Shown piece by piece: positions 27,298 through 35,878 of a stretch of 64,000 nt of DNA (position 1 is its first letter; every line of letters begins with the position of its first letter). The DNA is from Bacteroidales bacterium. GTDB taxonomy: Bacteria; Bacteroidota; Bacteroidia; Bacteroidales; F082. The notes beneath the pieces are model-generated. The model saw only the letters and a list, made by a program, of their open reading frames with translations. It made no database searches and was not told the DNA's origin. The stretch covers positions 57,628 to 121,627 of the forward strand of contig JAEEQP010000003.1 in assembly GCA_016285355.1 (NCBI GenBank), read 5' to 3'. Position numbers and translations under genes: made by a program.

Positions 27298-28375
27298 AGG
27301 CCAATGATTTTTTCATGTCATCTATACAACCCACCGCCTCCTCATACAATTTCCACTGCGCCCGCGTGCGGACCAAATTATGAGTGGCATACTTTATTTT
27401 ATAATAGGTGTTGCCGTTGATGTAATCCGTGAGGAAACGCACCGCCTGCATGTAAGGGAACAAGGTGGCCGCGTAGGGCAGATTTTCTTTTTCGATGGGC
27501 AAAAGGAATGATTTTGTGCCTTCCAAATAGCCCTTCGCAAAGGATTTGAAAATCTCCATGTTGAAATGGATGTTGTCCAAATTCGGATCGTCTTCAGTAC
27601 CTGTGTTTGCCGCTGAACGCAGAAAGTCGCCGAAATCAGAGAAAACGAAACTCGGCATGATGGTGTCCAAATCAATGATGCAGAGCACATTGCCATCCTT
27701 ATCAAAAAGCATGTTGTTCACCTTTGTGTCGCAATGACAGATACGTTTCGGCAACTTGCCCTCACGATAGAGCCTTTCGCCCAAACACATCTCGTCGGCC
27801 ACCGCCCTGATCTTGTCAACGAATTTCTGCACCTCCACTTCGCGCATCTGACCTACACGGTCCTCAGCAACAGCATCCTCCAACTGTTTCAAGCGAAATT
27901 CAATATTGTGGAAATCAGGGATGATTTCGCCTATCGGGGCTTTCAAATCGGTTAACAAAGACTCAAAGTCGCCGAAAGAACGACCTGCGTAATATGAATA
28001 CTCAGGCGTCACTGACTCGTATGTGTAACTATCAGCAATGAAATCCATCACGCGCCAATACTTCTCGTCTTCAACGATGTAGGTCTTCCCTGTGTCGGCC
28101 TTCAAGAAATGCAACACACGTCGGTTAATATCTTTAACGCCCTCATTTTCATATTTCTGCCGAATATGGCTCGTCACGGCTTCAATGTTATTCTGCAGCA
28201 TGTCCACATCGGTAAACACAGCGTTGTTGATGCGTTGAAGGACATATTTCGGCTTGGTCTCACCCTTCACCATTATCTTATAGGTGTCGTTGATGAGACC
28301 GTTGCCCAAAGGCTCAATGTTTTCGATGGTTTTCGGGTCGACAAAGTGGCCCGCGATGGAAAAAAGTTCGTTCAT
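27293..28375 (-). CDS. N-acetylhexosamine-kinase-like phosphotransferase
   Basis: 360 aa from an ATG at 28375. The protein has the aminoglycoside-phosphotransferase/choline-kinase fold: an N-terminal GNGLINDTY nucleotide loop at 24-32, the Brenner-type catalytic segment HCDTKVNNMLF (H214, D216, N220), and the metal-binding IIDLDT (D235, D237). Full-length likeness to NahK-type N-acetylhexosamine 1-kinases is apparent from the opening residues and the FSDFGDFLRS segment. Such enzymes phosphorylate GalNAc or GlcNAc at C1 for entry into UDP-sugar pathways. It is divergent from, and 100 bases away from, a GH109 gene that would release GalNAc, which supports this substrate. The exact sugar is inferred. 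Confidence 0.8.
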   Translation of the reverse strand: MNELFSIAGHFVDPKTIENIEPLGNGLINDTYKIMVKGETKPKYVLQRINNAVFTDVDMLQNNIEAVTSHIRQKYENEGVKDINRRVLHFLKADTGKTYIVEDEKYWRVMDFIADSYTYESVTPEYSYYAGRSFGDFESLLTDLKAPIGEIIPDFHNIEFRLKQLEDAVAEDRVGQMREVEVQKFVDKIRAVADEMCLGERLYREGKLPKRICHCDTKVNNMLFDKDGNVLCIIDLDTIMPSFVFSDFGDFLRSAANTGTEDDPNLDNIHFNMEIFKSFAKGYLEGTKSFLLPIEKENLPYAATLFPYMQAVRFLTDYINGNTYYKIKYATHNLVRTRAQWKLYEEAVGCIDDMKKSLAL

Positions 28376-28444
28376 GGAATGAAATCGTTAGTTTCTACGA
28401 AATAAAATTTTTGGCGAAGATAGGGATTTTGAATGGATTATTGC

Positions 28445-28452
28445 TATTTTTG
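28445..28452 (+). promoter_or_regulatory. -7 box for the GH109 gene
   Basis: TATTTTTG lies 23 bases before the ATG at 28476, matching TAnnTTTG. Confidence 0.5.
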
Positions 28453-28475
28453 CCCACAAATTTAATCCTCATCCT

Positions 28476-29897
28476 ATGAAAAACAAGTTTTTACACCTCA
28501 TCATCGGCCTGTTCCTTTTGAGCATGGCCATCGGTTGCTGCGACAAAAAAGAAACAGCCGAAGTCCGCAAGGGCAACTACCGCATCGTCGACAACACGAT
28601 TGTTTTTGACGAGCCGCAACGCATTGAAGGACAGAAGAGCGTCCTGCAATTTACCGTTGACCCCATCGAGAATGTGCGCATCGGCTTCATCGGCCTCGGT
28701 ATGCGTGGTCCGGATGCCGTCGACCGCATGACTTACATCGATGGCGTGACCGTTAACGCCTTATGCGACATCGAGCCTGACCGCGTGGAAGCCGTGCAAA
28801 CCAAGATTTTGGAAGCCAAGGGTTTGCCTCGTGCCGCTGCCTACACAGGTCGCGAAGGTTGGAAGGAACTCTGCGAACGCGACGACATCGACCTCGTCTA
28901 CATCTGCACCGACTGGAAGACCCACGTCCCGATGGCCGTCTATGCCATGCAACACGGCAAGCATGTGGCTGTGGAAGTGCCCGCCGCCACCTCACTTGAA
29001 GAGTGCTGGCAACTCGTCGACGTGGCCGAACAAACCCAACGCCACTGCATGATGCTCGAAAACTGCTGCTATGACTTCTTCGAGCTGACCGCCCTCAACA
29101 TGGCTCAAAAAGGCATGTTCGGCGAGCTCATCCACGGCGAAGGTGCCTACATCCACAACCTGGAGCCTTTCTGGCATGAATACTACGAAAACTGGCGCCT
29201 TGAGTTCAACCAAAACCACTCGGGAGATGTCTACCCCACCCACGGCCTCGGACCTCTCTGCCAAGCCTTTAACATCCATCGTGGTGACCGCATGAAGACT
29301 TTAGTCTCGATGGGCACGCCCTCATACAACGGTAAGAAAATCGCCAAGGAGATGATGAATGTGGACGACTTTGCCAACGGCGACATGACCACCACGATGA
29401 TTCAGACTGAGAAAGGCAAGACCCTGCTCATCGAGCATGATGTTTACACTTACAGGCCTTACAACCGTTTGTATCAACTCACTGGTACGGAGGGCTTTGC
29501 GAACAAGTATCCCACAGAAGGTTTCACCTTGCTTGAGGACAAACTGCCTGCTGGTTTCCTTGCTGAAGGTCAACACCTTAACCCACATGCTTTTGTGCCT
29601 GCCGAGGTGCGCGACAAGCTTTTGAAAGACTACCTCCACCCCATCGCGGTCGAGATTGAGCAAAAAGCCAAGGAAGTGGGCGGTCACGGCGGCATGGACT
29701 TCGTCATGGATTACCGCCTCATCTATTGCCTGCACAACGGTCTCCCGCTTGACCAAGACGTCTACGACGCCGCTGAATGGTCATGCCTCGGCGAGTTAAC
29801 TGCAGCCTCCATCGCCAACGGCGGCATGCCGGTGCAGATGCCCGACTTCACACGCGGCGATTGGAACAAGGTGCAAGGATACAGGCACGCGAAATAA
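28476..29897 (+). CDS. GH109-type alpha-N-acetylgalactosaminidase lipoprotein (Gfo/Idh/MocA fold)
   Basis: 473 aa. The N-terminus is a lipoprotein signal (LLSMAIGCCDKKE, Cys at 21 or 22). A Rossmann NAD-binding motif follows (GFIGLGMRG, residues 70-78), then DIDLVYICTDWKTHVPMA and KHVAVEVPAATSLEECW, typical of the Gfo/Idh/MocA family. The GMRG motif, the MLENCCYDFFELTALNM segment and HSGDVYPTHGLGP match the GH109 subgroup, which cleaves alpha-GalNAc by an NAD-dependent oxidation-elimination mechanism. The lipoprotein anchor places it in the periplasm or on the surface. With the divergent kinase gene it forms a likely GalNAc release-and-phosphorylation pair. An ordinary sugar dehydrogenase cannot be fully excluded. 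Confidence 0.85.
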   Translation: MKNKFLHLIIGLFLLSMAIGCCDKKETAEVRKGNYRIVDNTIVFDEPQRIEGQKSVLQFTVDPIENVRIGFIGLGMRGPDAVDRMTYIDGVTVNALCDIEPDRVEAVQTKILEAKGLPRAAAYTGREGWKELCERDDIDLVYICTDWKTHVPMAVYAMQHGKHVAVEVPAATSLEECWQLVDVAEQTQRHCMMLENCCYDFFELTALNMAQKGMFGELIHGEGAYIHNLEPFWHEYYENWRLEFNQNHSGDVYPTHGLGPLCQAFNIHRGDRMKTLVSMGTPSYNGKKIAKEMMNVDDFANGDMTTTMIQTEKGKTLLIEHDVYTYRPYNRLYQLTGTEGFANKYPTEGFTLLEDKLPAGFLAEGQHLNPHAFVPAEVRDKLLKDYLHPIAVEIEQKAKEVGGHGGMDFVMDYRLIYCLHNGLPLDQDVYDAAEWSCLGELTAASIANGGMPVQMPDFTRGDWNKVQGYRHAK

Positions 29898-29902
29898 TTG
29901 TT

Positions 29903-29910
29903 TACCTTTG
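29903..29910 (+). promoter_or_regulatory. -7 box for the second toxin-antitoxin pair
   Basis: TACCTTTG matches TAnnTTTG and lies 19 bases before the ATG at 29930. Confidence 0.5.
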
Positions 29911-29929
29911 TAGCCAAATAATTATCAAG

Positions 29930-30130
29930 ATGAAAACATACGATAACGAGGAAGAAAAATCCTCTTCAATGGCATCGGAACCACAATTGGCTTTTGGGAT
30001 CCAAACAAATCCCATTCCCTTCAATTGTTCACAAGATGTTCCTAATGGGTATATGTCGTTGGAACAGTTTGGAGAGATTTTCCATCAAAAACTTGATGAT
30101 TGTTATGCGCATTTACCAAGTGAGAATTAG
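29930..30130 (+). CDS. putative antitoxin, 66 aa
   Basis: The frame MKTYDNEEEKSS...PSEN is short and acidic, starts soon after a -7 box, and its 3' end overlaps the start of a RelE/ParE-like toxin frame by 26 bases. It has a GYMSLEQFGEIFHQKLDD helix near the C-terminus and no classic DNA-binding motif that I can recognise. Position, size, charge and overlap support an antitoxin role; no family name can be given. Its partner toxin is frameshifted, so the pair may be inactive. Confidence 0.7.
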   Translation: MKTYDNEEEKSSSMASEPQLAFGIQTNPIPFNCSQDVPNGYMSLEQFGEIFHQKLDDCYAHLPSEN

Positions 30131-30409
30131 CTATGAAGTTTTATCGGAATTGGGGGCAATGGCAAAATACATTGCCTCCATTTACCGACCAGAGAGCGGC
30201 CACAACTATGTAAACAGAATACTAGGCCAATTAGCTGCATTATCCTATTCGGCTGATGCTTATCAATATAGCCGTTTCAAGCTTGCAAAAGCCATCCACC
30301 CAAAAGCGAAACATTGACCATCATTAACCACAAATGGACCGTTGTTTTCCATATTGATGGTGATTTTGTCATCGTGGACAGAATCTTCCCTTCAAAATCA
30401 ATGTACTAA
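30105..30409 (+). pseudogene. RelE/ParE-like toxin gene with a frameshift
   Basis: The ATG at 30105 opens a frame (MRIYQVRISYEVLSELGAMA...AIHPKAKH) that stops at 30317. The adjacent frame continues with INHKWTVVFHIDGDFVIVDR and ends FPSKSMY at 30409, exactly the C-terminal strands expected for a RelE/ParE-family toxin. Adding one A to the short A run at 30309-30311 would join the halves into a protein of about 101 residues. This is therefore either a broken toxin or a sequencing/assembly error. The C-terminal strands carry the usual family core, so as written the product should be non-functional. Confidence 0.8.
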
Positions 30410-30415
30410 GCTTTT

Positions 30416-32368
30416 TTACTTCGCTGCAACCGACCTGAAAAAGATTTCAGCGTCTTTCCAAACGGTGTAATCGCGGGCATAAAGCAGATTCATCTGGTTG
30501 AGGACATCGGTTTCCATGTCCTTTTCCATATTGGATGCAGGATTGTAAACACCCTTGCGAATCTTGGGCAGTTTCTGCGTTTCGTCGGCGGGAGAACAAT
30601 AGCCCACCCAAGTTTTGCGACCAAATAAGACCAAAATGGCATTCTTCAAAAACTTGACAGGCTGCTTCACCACCAAGGCCAATGGCAACCAGAAAACGAT
30701 ACTAAACACACTCATCACCACATCAAAGAGGCGTTTGTTGCGGCGGTTGGCCACCGTGTCAATGGCTTTAATATCAACGGTGTAGAGGTCGCCACGCGTG
30801 TTGATACTGTTGCTACCGATGATGGATAGGCTGTCCTCAGGTGCAATCTTGTAGTCTACATTGGTGGCATGCCAATCCACCATCTTGTCAATGATGACTT
30901 GATGCGGCACATCCTTCGAACAAAAAATGACCTCCGTAATCTTGTAAATCTCAATGATGTCGGGAACTTGAGAGAGGTTGCCAATGAAACCCTCTGGAGC
31001 CTCCCCTTGCGTCTCTGAACTCACCAAACCGATGAAATCTGGCTTGATGGAAGTGCCTTCCAAAATGGAATTAACCCGCCGCGTTTCCTCGGGACTACCT
31101 ATGACCAAAAAGCGTTTTTTCTCCGTCTTCTTCGACTGGAAATTCTCGTTACCCAACAAAATACCGATAAAGCGTGTGAGGCTCATCTCCAAGGCCAACC
31201 AAATCATGCCGAAGAATATCAAAGCCCGTGAAAAACGTAGACTCTCAGGCAGTAAGGCGTACAACACCAAAATCACCGCACTACCGAAAGCGACACCTAA
31301 AACGGCCTTGCCGATGTTGTAGGGCTTATCGTATCCTCCCGCAAAATAGGTCGATAAGAGCCAAATCAGGATATATGCAGGAAGCACGGCAGCAAAGAGC
31401 AAAGTCGGATAACTGCCCGCACCGCCGTAAATCGTACCATGACCCCAAAAATAACTGATGGCTGCCAAACCGCCGTAACCCAACACGGCATCGAGGAACG
31501 GAATGGCCGCCTTGTGGAAAAACTGCGACACCAAAGCAAAGAACGCTTTGAGGTAGATGGCCATATTAATAAGGAAAGAGAACGACTTAGCCCAGGAGTT
31601 GCCGAAGTGCTTCTTGGCGAAAATCTCCATGGCGCGATAAAAGACGAAAACATAATTGACGCTGGTTTTCTTCGTGCTCTCGCCTTTGTAGTGGATGATG
31701 CGCGTCTCGGGGAAATAGTAGTTTTTGTAGCCGCCCTGCATGATGCGGTACGACAGGTCGATGTCTTCGCCATACATGAAAAAGGTTTCATCCAACAGGC
31801 CAACCTTGTCAAGGGTTTCCCTGCGCATCAGCATAAAAGCACCTGCCAAAATCTCTACCTCGTTGGTCTCGTCATTAGAGAGATGGCCCATATAATACCT
31901 TGCAAACCGTTTGCTATGCGGGAAAAGTGCAGTCAGGCCAAACATTTTGTAAAACGCCGTCTTAGCCGTAGGCAGACCACGTTTCGACTCGGGCAAAAAC
32001 TGTCCTTTGCCGTCCACCATCTTCACGCCGAGACCACCCGCATCGGGATGGCTGTCCATGAAGGCGAGGCATTTGCTGAAAGTGTCGTCCTCCACCACCG
32101 TGTCGGGATTGAGGAGCAGTACATACTCACCTGTCGAAATCCTAATCGCCTGATTGTTAGCCTTCGCGAAGCCGACATTCTCCTTGTTGGCGATAACCTT
32201 CACCTCGGGAAACTTCTGCGCCAACATCTTCAACGAACCGTCGACGGAGTTGTTGTCCACAACAAATACCTCGCCCTCAATGCCTTGCATGGCGCGACGC
32301 ACCGAATGTAGGCATTGTTCGAGGAAATACTCGACGTTGTAATTGACGATGACGACAGACAGTTTCAT
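30416..32368 (-). CDS. GT2 glycosyltransferase fused to a membrane/Rossmann-like sugar-transferase-type region
   Basis: 650 aa. Residues 1 to about 280 are a family 2 glycosyltransferase with SVVIVNYN, VVDNNSVDGS (36-45), LLLNPDT (85-90, the metal-binding Asp) and GEDIDLSYR. This half resembles rhamnosyl/dTDP-sugar transferases. Residues of about 285 to 410 form several membrane helices. They are followed by a soluble Rossmann-like domain (KKRFLVIGSPEETRRVN) and a further membrane segment, the arrangement found in the N-terminal part of WcaJ-type polyprenyl-phosphate sugar transferases. The C-terminal catalytic segment of those enzymes is not evident; only a short tail (VGYCSPADETQKLPK) remains. 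It probably acts on a lipid-linked glycan at the inner membrane. The next gene downstream ends just 6 bases away on the other strand. Confidence 0.8.
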   Translation of the reverse strand: MKLSVVIVNYNVEYFLEQCLHSVRRAMQGIEGEVFVVDNNSVDGSLKMLAQKFPEVKVIANKENVGFAKANNQAIRISTGEYVLLLNPDTVVEDDTFSKCLAFMDSHPDAGGLGVKMVDGKGQFLPESKRGLPTAKTAFYKMFGLTALFPHSKRFARYYMGHLSNDETNEVEILAGAFMLMRRETLDKVGLLDETFFMYGEDIDLSYRIMQGGYKNYYFPETRIIHYKGESTKKTSVNYVFVFYRAMEIFAKKHFGNSWAKSFSFLINMAIYLKAFFALVSQFFHKAAIPFLDAVLGYGGLAAISYFWGHGTIYGGAGSYPTLLFAAVLPAYILIWLLSTYFAGGYDKPYNIGKAVLGVAFGSAVILVLYALLPESLRFSRALIFFGMIWLALEMSLTRFIGILLGNENFQSKKTEKKRFLVIGSPEETRRVNSILEGTSIKPDFIGLVSSETQGEAPEGFIGNLSQVPDIIEIYKITEVIFCSKDVPHQVIIDKMVDWHATNVDYKIAPEDSLSIIGSNSINTRGDLYTVDIKAIDTVANRRNKRLFDVVMSVFSIVFWLPLALVVKQPVKFLKNAILVLFGRKTWVGYCSPADETQKLPKIRKGVYNPASNMEKDMETDVLNQMNLLYARDYTVWKDAEIFFRSVAAK

Positions 32369-32379
32369 CGGAGTCGGAA

Positions 32380-33552
32380 TCAGTTGTTGCTATTGGAGTC
32401 GTGATTGACTTTTATAGCCTTGATTTTCACGCCTTCATTTTCCTGAAGGGTGTCGCTGATATTCTCCAAACCGCAGGCATTCAAAATCTTAGCCTTGATA
32501 GCCGTGTTTTGCATCCAACCTGTGAACTGCTCGGCACCAGGACCGTATGCATACACCATCACCGGCAGGCAGGTATGACTTTTCGTGGAATAGTTGAAGG
32601 TCACATTCGTGTATTTGCCTTGCGGGTCGGGCAAAGTCAAACCGCCAGTTTCATGGTCGGCAGTGACCACGACCAAAGTGTTGCCATGTTCCTCAGCATA
32701 GTTCAACGCCACTTGGATGGCATAGCTGAAGTCCACCACCTCGTCCACCATCCAGGCAGAGTCGTTGGCATGGCAGGCAAAGTCGATTTGCGAGCCTTCC
32801 ACCATCAAAAAGAAGCCGTTTTCAGCACCGTCAAGTGTCTTCAAAGCGGTCTTCACGGCACGAGGTAGAAAATCACCGCGCACATCTGCATGGGGCATGT
32901 GATTGTCATCAGCCAACACCGCATATTTCTTACAAGTCACGTCGATGTCGGCGAGGGTGTCGTAAACTTTCCAACCCAGTTCCCTCTCCATACGTTCGAT
33001 GAGGTTGATGCTGTCCTTGCGTTGGTCGAAATGCTTTCTTCCGCCACCGATGGCAACATTAATATTCTCTGCTTCAGCTAATTGCATAGCAATATCCTCA
33101 TACATACTGCGCTTCGGCACCTTTGCATAAAAACAGGCAGGCGTGGCATGGGTGATGTAGCTCGTCACTACAATACCCGTCTCCTTACCTTGCTCGGCAA
33201 AAACCTCAAGCAACGTCTTGACCGGAATAGTGTCGGGATTCATTCCCACCATACCGTTTTTGGTCTTGTGATCGCTGGCGAGAGCCGTTCCGCCCGCAGC
33301 CGAATCGGTGATATCATTGCTGGCCGAATGAGTATCAACAACGCCGATATAGGGAAACTTTGGGAAAACCAACTCATCGCGGGTAGCCAACATGCCCGCA
33401 TAGACCTGCGGCAAGGCCGTTCCATCTCCGATGAAATAAATGACATTCAAAGCCTTAGGTGGATCTGGAGTTTCTTCTTTCTTGTTGCCGCAAGCGGACA
33501 ACATGCCCAACATGACGAGGGCGATTAGGGATAGTGTAGTTAGTTTTTTCAT
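32380..33552 (-). CDS. alkaline phosphatase lipoprotein
   Basis: 390 aa from an ATG at 33552. The signal peptide ends in a lipobox (GMLSAC, Cys21) followed by GNKKEE. Core motifs of the alkaline phosphatase superfamily are present: FIGDGTALPQ (Asp43 metal ligand), the nucleophile segment TDSAAGGTAL (Ser84), VEGSQIDFACHAND, and VVTADHETGGL with the metal-binding Asp and His residues. It hydrolyses phosphate monoesters at the cell envelope using zinc/magnesium. It is smaller than the E. coli enzyme but close to other Bacteroidetes lipoprotein forms. The gene follows the split transketolase on the same strand but is separated by a palindromic repeat, and it precedes the glycosyltransferase by 11 bases. 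Confidence 0.9.
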   Translation of the reverse strand: MKKLTTLSLIALVMLGMLSACGNKKEETPDPPKALNVIYFIGDGTALPQVYAGMLATRDELVFPKFPYIGVVDTHSASNDITDSAAGGTALASDHKTKNGMVGMNPDTIPVKTLLEVFAEQGKETGIVVTSYITHATPACFYAKVPKRSMYEDIAMQLAEAENINVAIGGGRKHFDQRKDSINLIERMERELGWKVYDTLADIDVTCKKYAVLADDNHMPHADVRGDFLPRAVKTALKTLDGAENGFFLMVEGSQIDFACHANDSAWMVDEVVDFSYAIQVALNYAEEHGNTLVVVTADHETGGLTLPDPQGKYTNVTFNYSTKSHTCLPVMVYAYGPGAEQFTGWMQNTAIKAKILNACGLENISDTLQENEGVKIKAIKVNHDSNSNN

Positions 33553-33572
33553 ATCGGATTGATTTGTTTTGC

Positions 33573-33647
33573 TTTCAGCAGTCAGCCATCAGCTCTCAGC
33601 CTCAATCAAACCGTGCTAATAGCTGATGGCTGATAGCTGACTGCTTT
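33573..33647. repeat. inverted repeat upstream of the alkaline phosphatase gene
   Basis: The left arm contains AGCAGTCAGCCATCAGCT and the right arm AGCTGATGGCTGATAGCTGA, imperfect inverted copies separated by about 20 bases. The arms also have internal short repeats of the AGCTGA type. It fills most of the gap between two same-strand genes and may form a hairpin that ends the transketolase transcript. Confidence 0.7.
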
Positions 33648-33669
33648 ATAATCGTTTATTCTGATGTTT

Positions 33670-34623
33670 TTATTGCTTTCTCACAACAACTTTTTTCACC
33701 GCCTTCACAATGTCGGGCGTGTCGAGGTGATAGAATCTCATCAACTCGTCAGGCGTGCCGCTTTGTCCGAACTCATCATTGACCGCCACCATCTCCATCG
33801 GGCAAGGCATGTTCAGAGCCAAAACCTGTGCAATACTATCGCCTAAACCGCCATTCCGCTGATGTTCTTCCGCCGTGACCACACAACGTGTCTTGGCAAC
33901 CGATTTCAAAACTGCTTCCACATCCAACGGCTTGATGGTGTGAATGTTAATCAATTCCGCATTGATACCCATTTCCTTCAAAATCGGCAGGGCTTGGATA
34001 GCTCTCCAAACGAGATGACCGCAAGCGAAGATGGTCACGTCGGTGCCTTCCTGCAACATCTGCGCCTTGCCGATGATAAACTTCTCATCCACAGGGGTAA
34101 AGTTCGGCACTTTCGGGCGACCGAAACGCAGGTAAACAGGACCGTCATACTCGGCTACAGCAAGAGTCGCATTTTTGGTCTGGTTGAAGTCGCAAGGCAC
34201 GATAACTGTCATGTTGGGCAGCATTTTCATCAGGCCGATGTCTTCAAGAATTTGGTGTGTGGCACCGTCTTCGCCGAGGGTAAGCCCAGCATGTGAGGCA
34301 GCAATTTTCACGTTTTTGTTGGAATAGGCCACGCTTTGGCGGATTTGGTCGTAGACGCGTCCCGTGGCAAAGGCCGCGAAAGTGCCTGTAAACGGCACAA
34401 AACCGCTCAAAGCCATGCCCGCCGCCATGTCAATCATGTTGGCTTCGGCAATGCCTGTTTGGAAGAAACGGTTAGGGAACTCCTTGGCGAAATCTCCCAT
34501 CTTCAATGAGCCAGTGAGGTCAGCACAGAAGGCCACCACCTTGGGGTTGCGACGACCCGCTTCGAGCAAGCCTTCACCGAACCCTGATCTTGTATCTTTT
34601 TGGTTTTGAATTGTAAAGTCCAT
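33670..34623 (-). CDS. transketolase C-terminal subunit (split transketolase)
   Basis: 317 aa from an ATG at 34623. It corresponds to the second half of transketolase: the pyrimidine-binding domain ([18 protein letters not shown], then [19 protein letters not shown] with the catalytic Glu that activates thiamine diphosphate, and [14 protein letters not shown]) and the C-terminal domain ([17 protein letters not shown]). The N-terminal half is encoded just upstream on the same strand. Together they move two-carbon units in the non-oxidative pentose phosphate pathway in the cytoplasm. Split transketolases are common in Bacteroidetes and other anaerobes. Confidence 0.9.
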   Translation of the reverse strand: MDFTIQNQKDTRSGFGEGLLEAGRRNPKVVAFCADLTGSLKMGDFAKEFPNRFFQTGIAEANMIDMAAGMALSGFVPFTGTFAAFATGRVYDQIRQSVAYSNKNVKIAASHAGLTLGEDGATHQILEDIGLMKMLPNMTVIVPCDFNQTKNATLAVAEYDGPVYLRFGRPKVPNFTPVDEKFIIGKAQMLQEGTDVTIFACGHLVWRAIQALPILKEMGINAELINIHTIKPLDVEAVLKSVAKTRCVVTAEEHQRNGGLGDSIAQVLALNMPCPMEMVAVNDEFGQSGTPDELMRFYHLDTPDIVKAVKKVVVRKQ

Positions 34624-34638
34624 ATTTTTCTTTTTTTG

Positions 34639-34773
34639 TCACAAAACCCACAAAACTTTCAAAACCATTTCATTGGCATGGCGGCTGCACAACCGTGCGC
34701 CGCCCGAAAGCCGCCGGTTGGCAGGCTTTCCCCAATCGTTATTGATGTTTTGTAGGTTTTGCATGTTTTGTGA
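34639..34773. repeat. inverted-repeat element between the two transketolase halves
   Basis: The spacer has AT-rich ends that mirror each other (TCACAAAACCCACAAAAC at the left, GCATGTTTTGTGA at the right, with TTTTGT repeats) and a GC-rich centre containing GGCGGCTGCACAACCG and CGCCGCC. It ends directly at the stop codon of the upstream gene. No ORF is present. Confidence 0.6.
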
Positions 34774-35616
34774 TTAATAATCTCCTAATGTTTCCTTGAG
34801 TTGTGACAGTGCGTTGGCGGCTTGTTCGTCGTTGGGCGGCGTGCCGTGCCATTTGTGCATGCCCATCATAAAGTCCACACCCATGCCCATCTCCGTGTGC
34901 GCGAGGATGAGTTGTGGCCTATTCTGGTGAGTATTCTCGCGGGCGAGCCTCAGGATGTTCACGATGGCTTGCATGTTGTTACCACTCACCTCCATGACAT
35001 ACCAGCCGAAAGCCTCGTATTTGGCGCGCAGGTCGCCGAGGTTCATCACATCATCGGTGGAGCCGTCGATTTGTTTCTTGTTATAGTCGATGATAGCGAT
35101 GAGGTTGTCCACACCTTTGGCAGGCGCATACATGGCGGCTTCCCAAATCTGGCCTTCCTCCTGCTCGCCATCGCCCATGAGGACATAGACGATGTGTTGA
35201 TCGCCATTCAGCTTCTTGGCTTGTGCCGCGCCGACAGCCACCGAAAGGCCTTGCCCGAGCGAACCCGAAGCAATACGGACGCCTGGCAAGCCTTCAGTCG
35301 TGGTGGGATGTCCTTGCAGGCGTGTGCCGAGGCGACGGAAAGTAGCCAATTCGCTCACAGGGAAATAGCCGCGCCGTGCCATGATACTGTAAAGCATCGG
35401 GCTGATGTGGCCGTTGGAGAGGAAAAACATGTCCTCACCCTCGCCATCCATACGGAACTTGGCGGGGTCGATTTGCATTTGGTCGAAATAAAGGGCTGTG
35501 ACAATGTCAGTTGCGCCCAAAGAGCCGCCCGGATGCCCCGACTGGCATCCATGCACCATACGGATAATGTCGCGGCGCACTTGGGAGGCTATTCTTTCTA
35601 ATTCGGTGATGGTCAT
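34774..35616 (-). CDS. transketolase N-terminal subunit (split transketolase)
   Basis: 280 aa from an ATG at 35616. The thiamine-diphosphate (PP) domain of transketolase is present: GCQSGHPGGSLGATDIVTAL, FFLSNGHISPMLYSIM, GSLGQGLSVAVGAA and the metal-binding motif MGDGEQEEGQIWEAAMYA with IAIIDYNKKQIDG. It pairs with the C-terminal half 150 bases downstream. A -7 box lies 37 bases upstream of the ATG. Confidence 0.9.
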   Translation of the reverse strand: MTITELERIASQVRRDIIRMVHGCQSGHPGGSLGATDIVTALYFDQMQIDPAKFRMDGEGEDMFFLSNGHISPMLYSIMARRGYFPVSELATFRRLGTRLQGHPTTTEGLPGVRIASGSLGQGLSVAVGAAQAKKLNGDQHIVYVLMGDGEQEEGQIWEAAMYAPAKGVDNLIAIIDYNKKQIDGSTDDVMNLGDLRAKYEAFGWYVMEVSGNNMQAIVNILRLARENTHQNRPQLILAHTEMGMGVDFMMGMHKWHGTPPNDEQAANALSQLKETLGDY

Positions 35617-35652
35617 TATGTTAAGTTTTAATTCTATTATCTATTTTGTCTG

Positions 35653-35660
35653 CAAAGCTA
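35653..35660 (-). promoter_or_regulatory. -7 box for the transketolase genes
   Basis: The minus strand reads TAGCTTTG, matching TAnnTTTG, 37 bases before the ATG at 35616. Confidence 0.45.
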
Positions 35661-35667
35661 CAAAAAA

Positions 35668-35865
35668 CTATTCCAATTCTCGCTCATCCACTTTGTTTTT
35701 CTTTCTATCGTAGTCTTTCTTCGACTTGTGCACCTTTGAAGGCCGCATGCTGACTTGCTTGCCATACTGTTCGATTTCTTTTTCTCTGTCGGCTTTGAGC
35801 AAGGCTCTCAAATTGCTATATCTTTGATTCTTTTGCTTTTTGGACTTTTTACGGTTCGTTTTCAT
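35668..35865 (-). CDS. small basic hypothetical protein, 65 aa
   Basis: The frame starts at ATG 35865 (MKTNRKKSKKQKNQRYSNLR) and ends KKNKVDERELE. It is very rich in Lys and Arg at both ends, with a mixed-charge helix in the middle (KADREKEIEQYGKQ). Such a composition fits a nucleic-acid- or ribosome-associated small protein, but no family was recognised. It begins 13 bases after the hsdR stop on the same strand and may be read from that operon. Confidence 0.6.
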   Translation of the reverse strand: MKTNRKKSKKQKNQRYSNLRALLKADREKEIEQYGKQVSMRPSKVHKSKKDYDRKKNKVDERELE

Positions 35866-35878
35866 GCTTTACCTTTCA

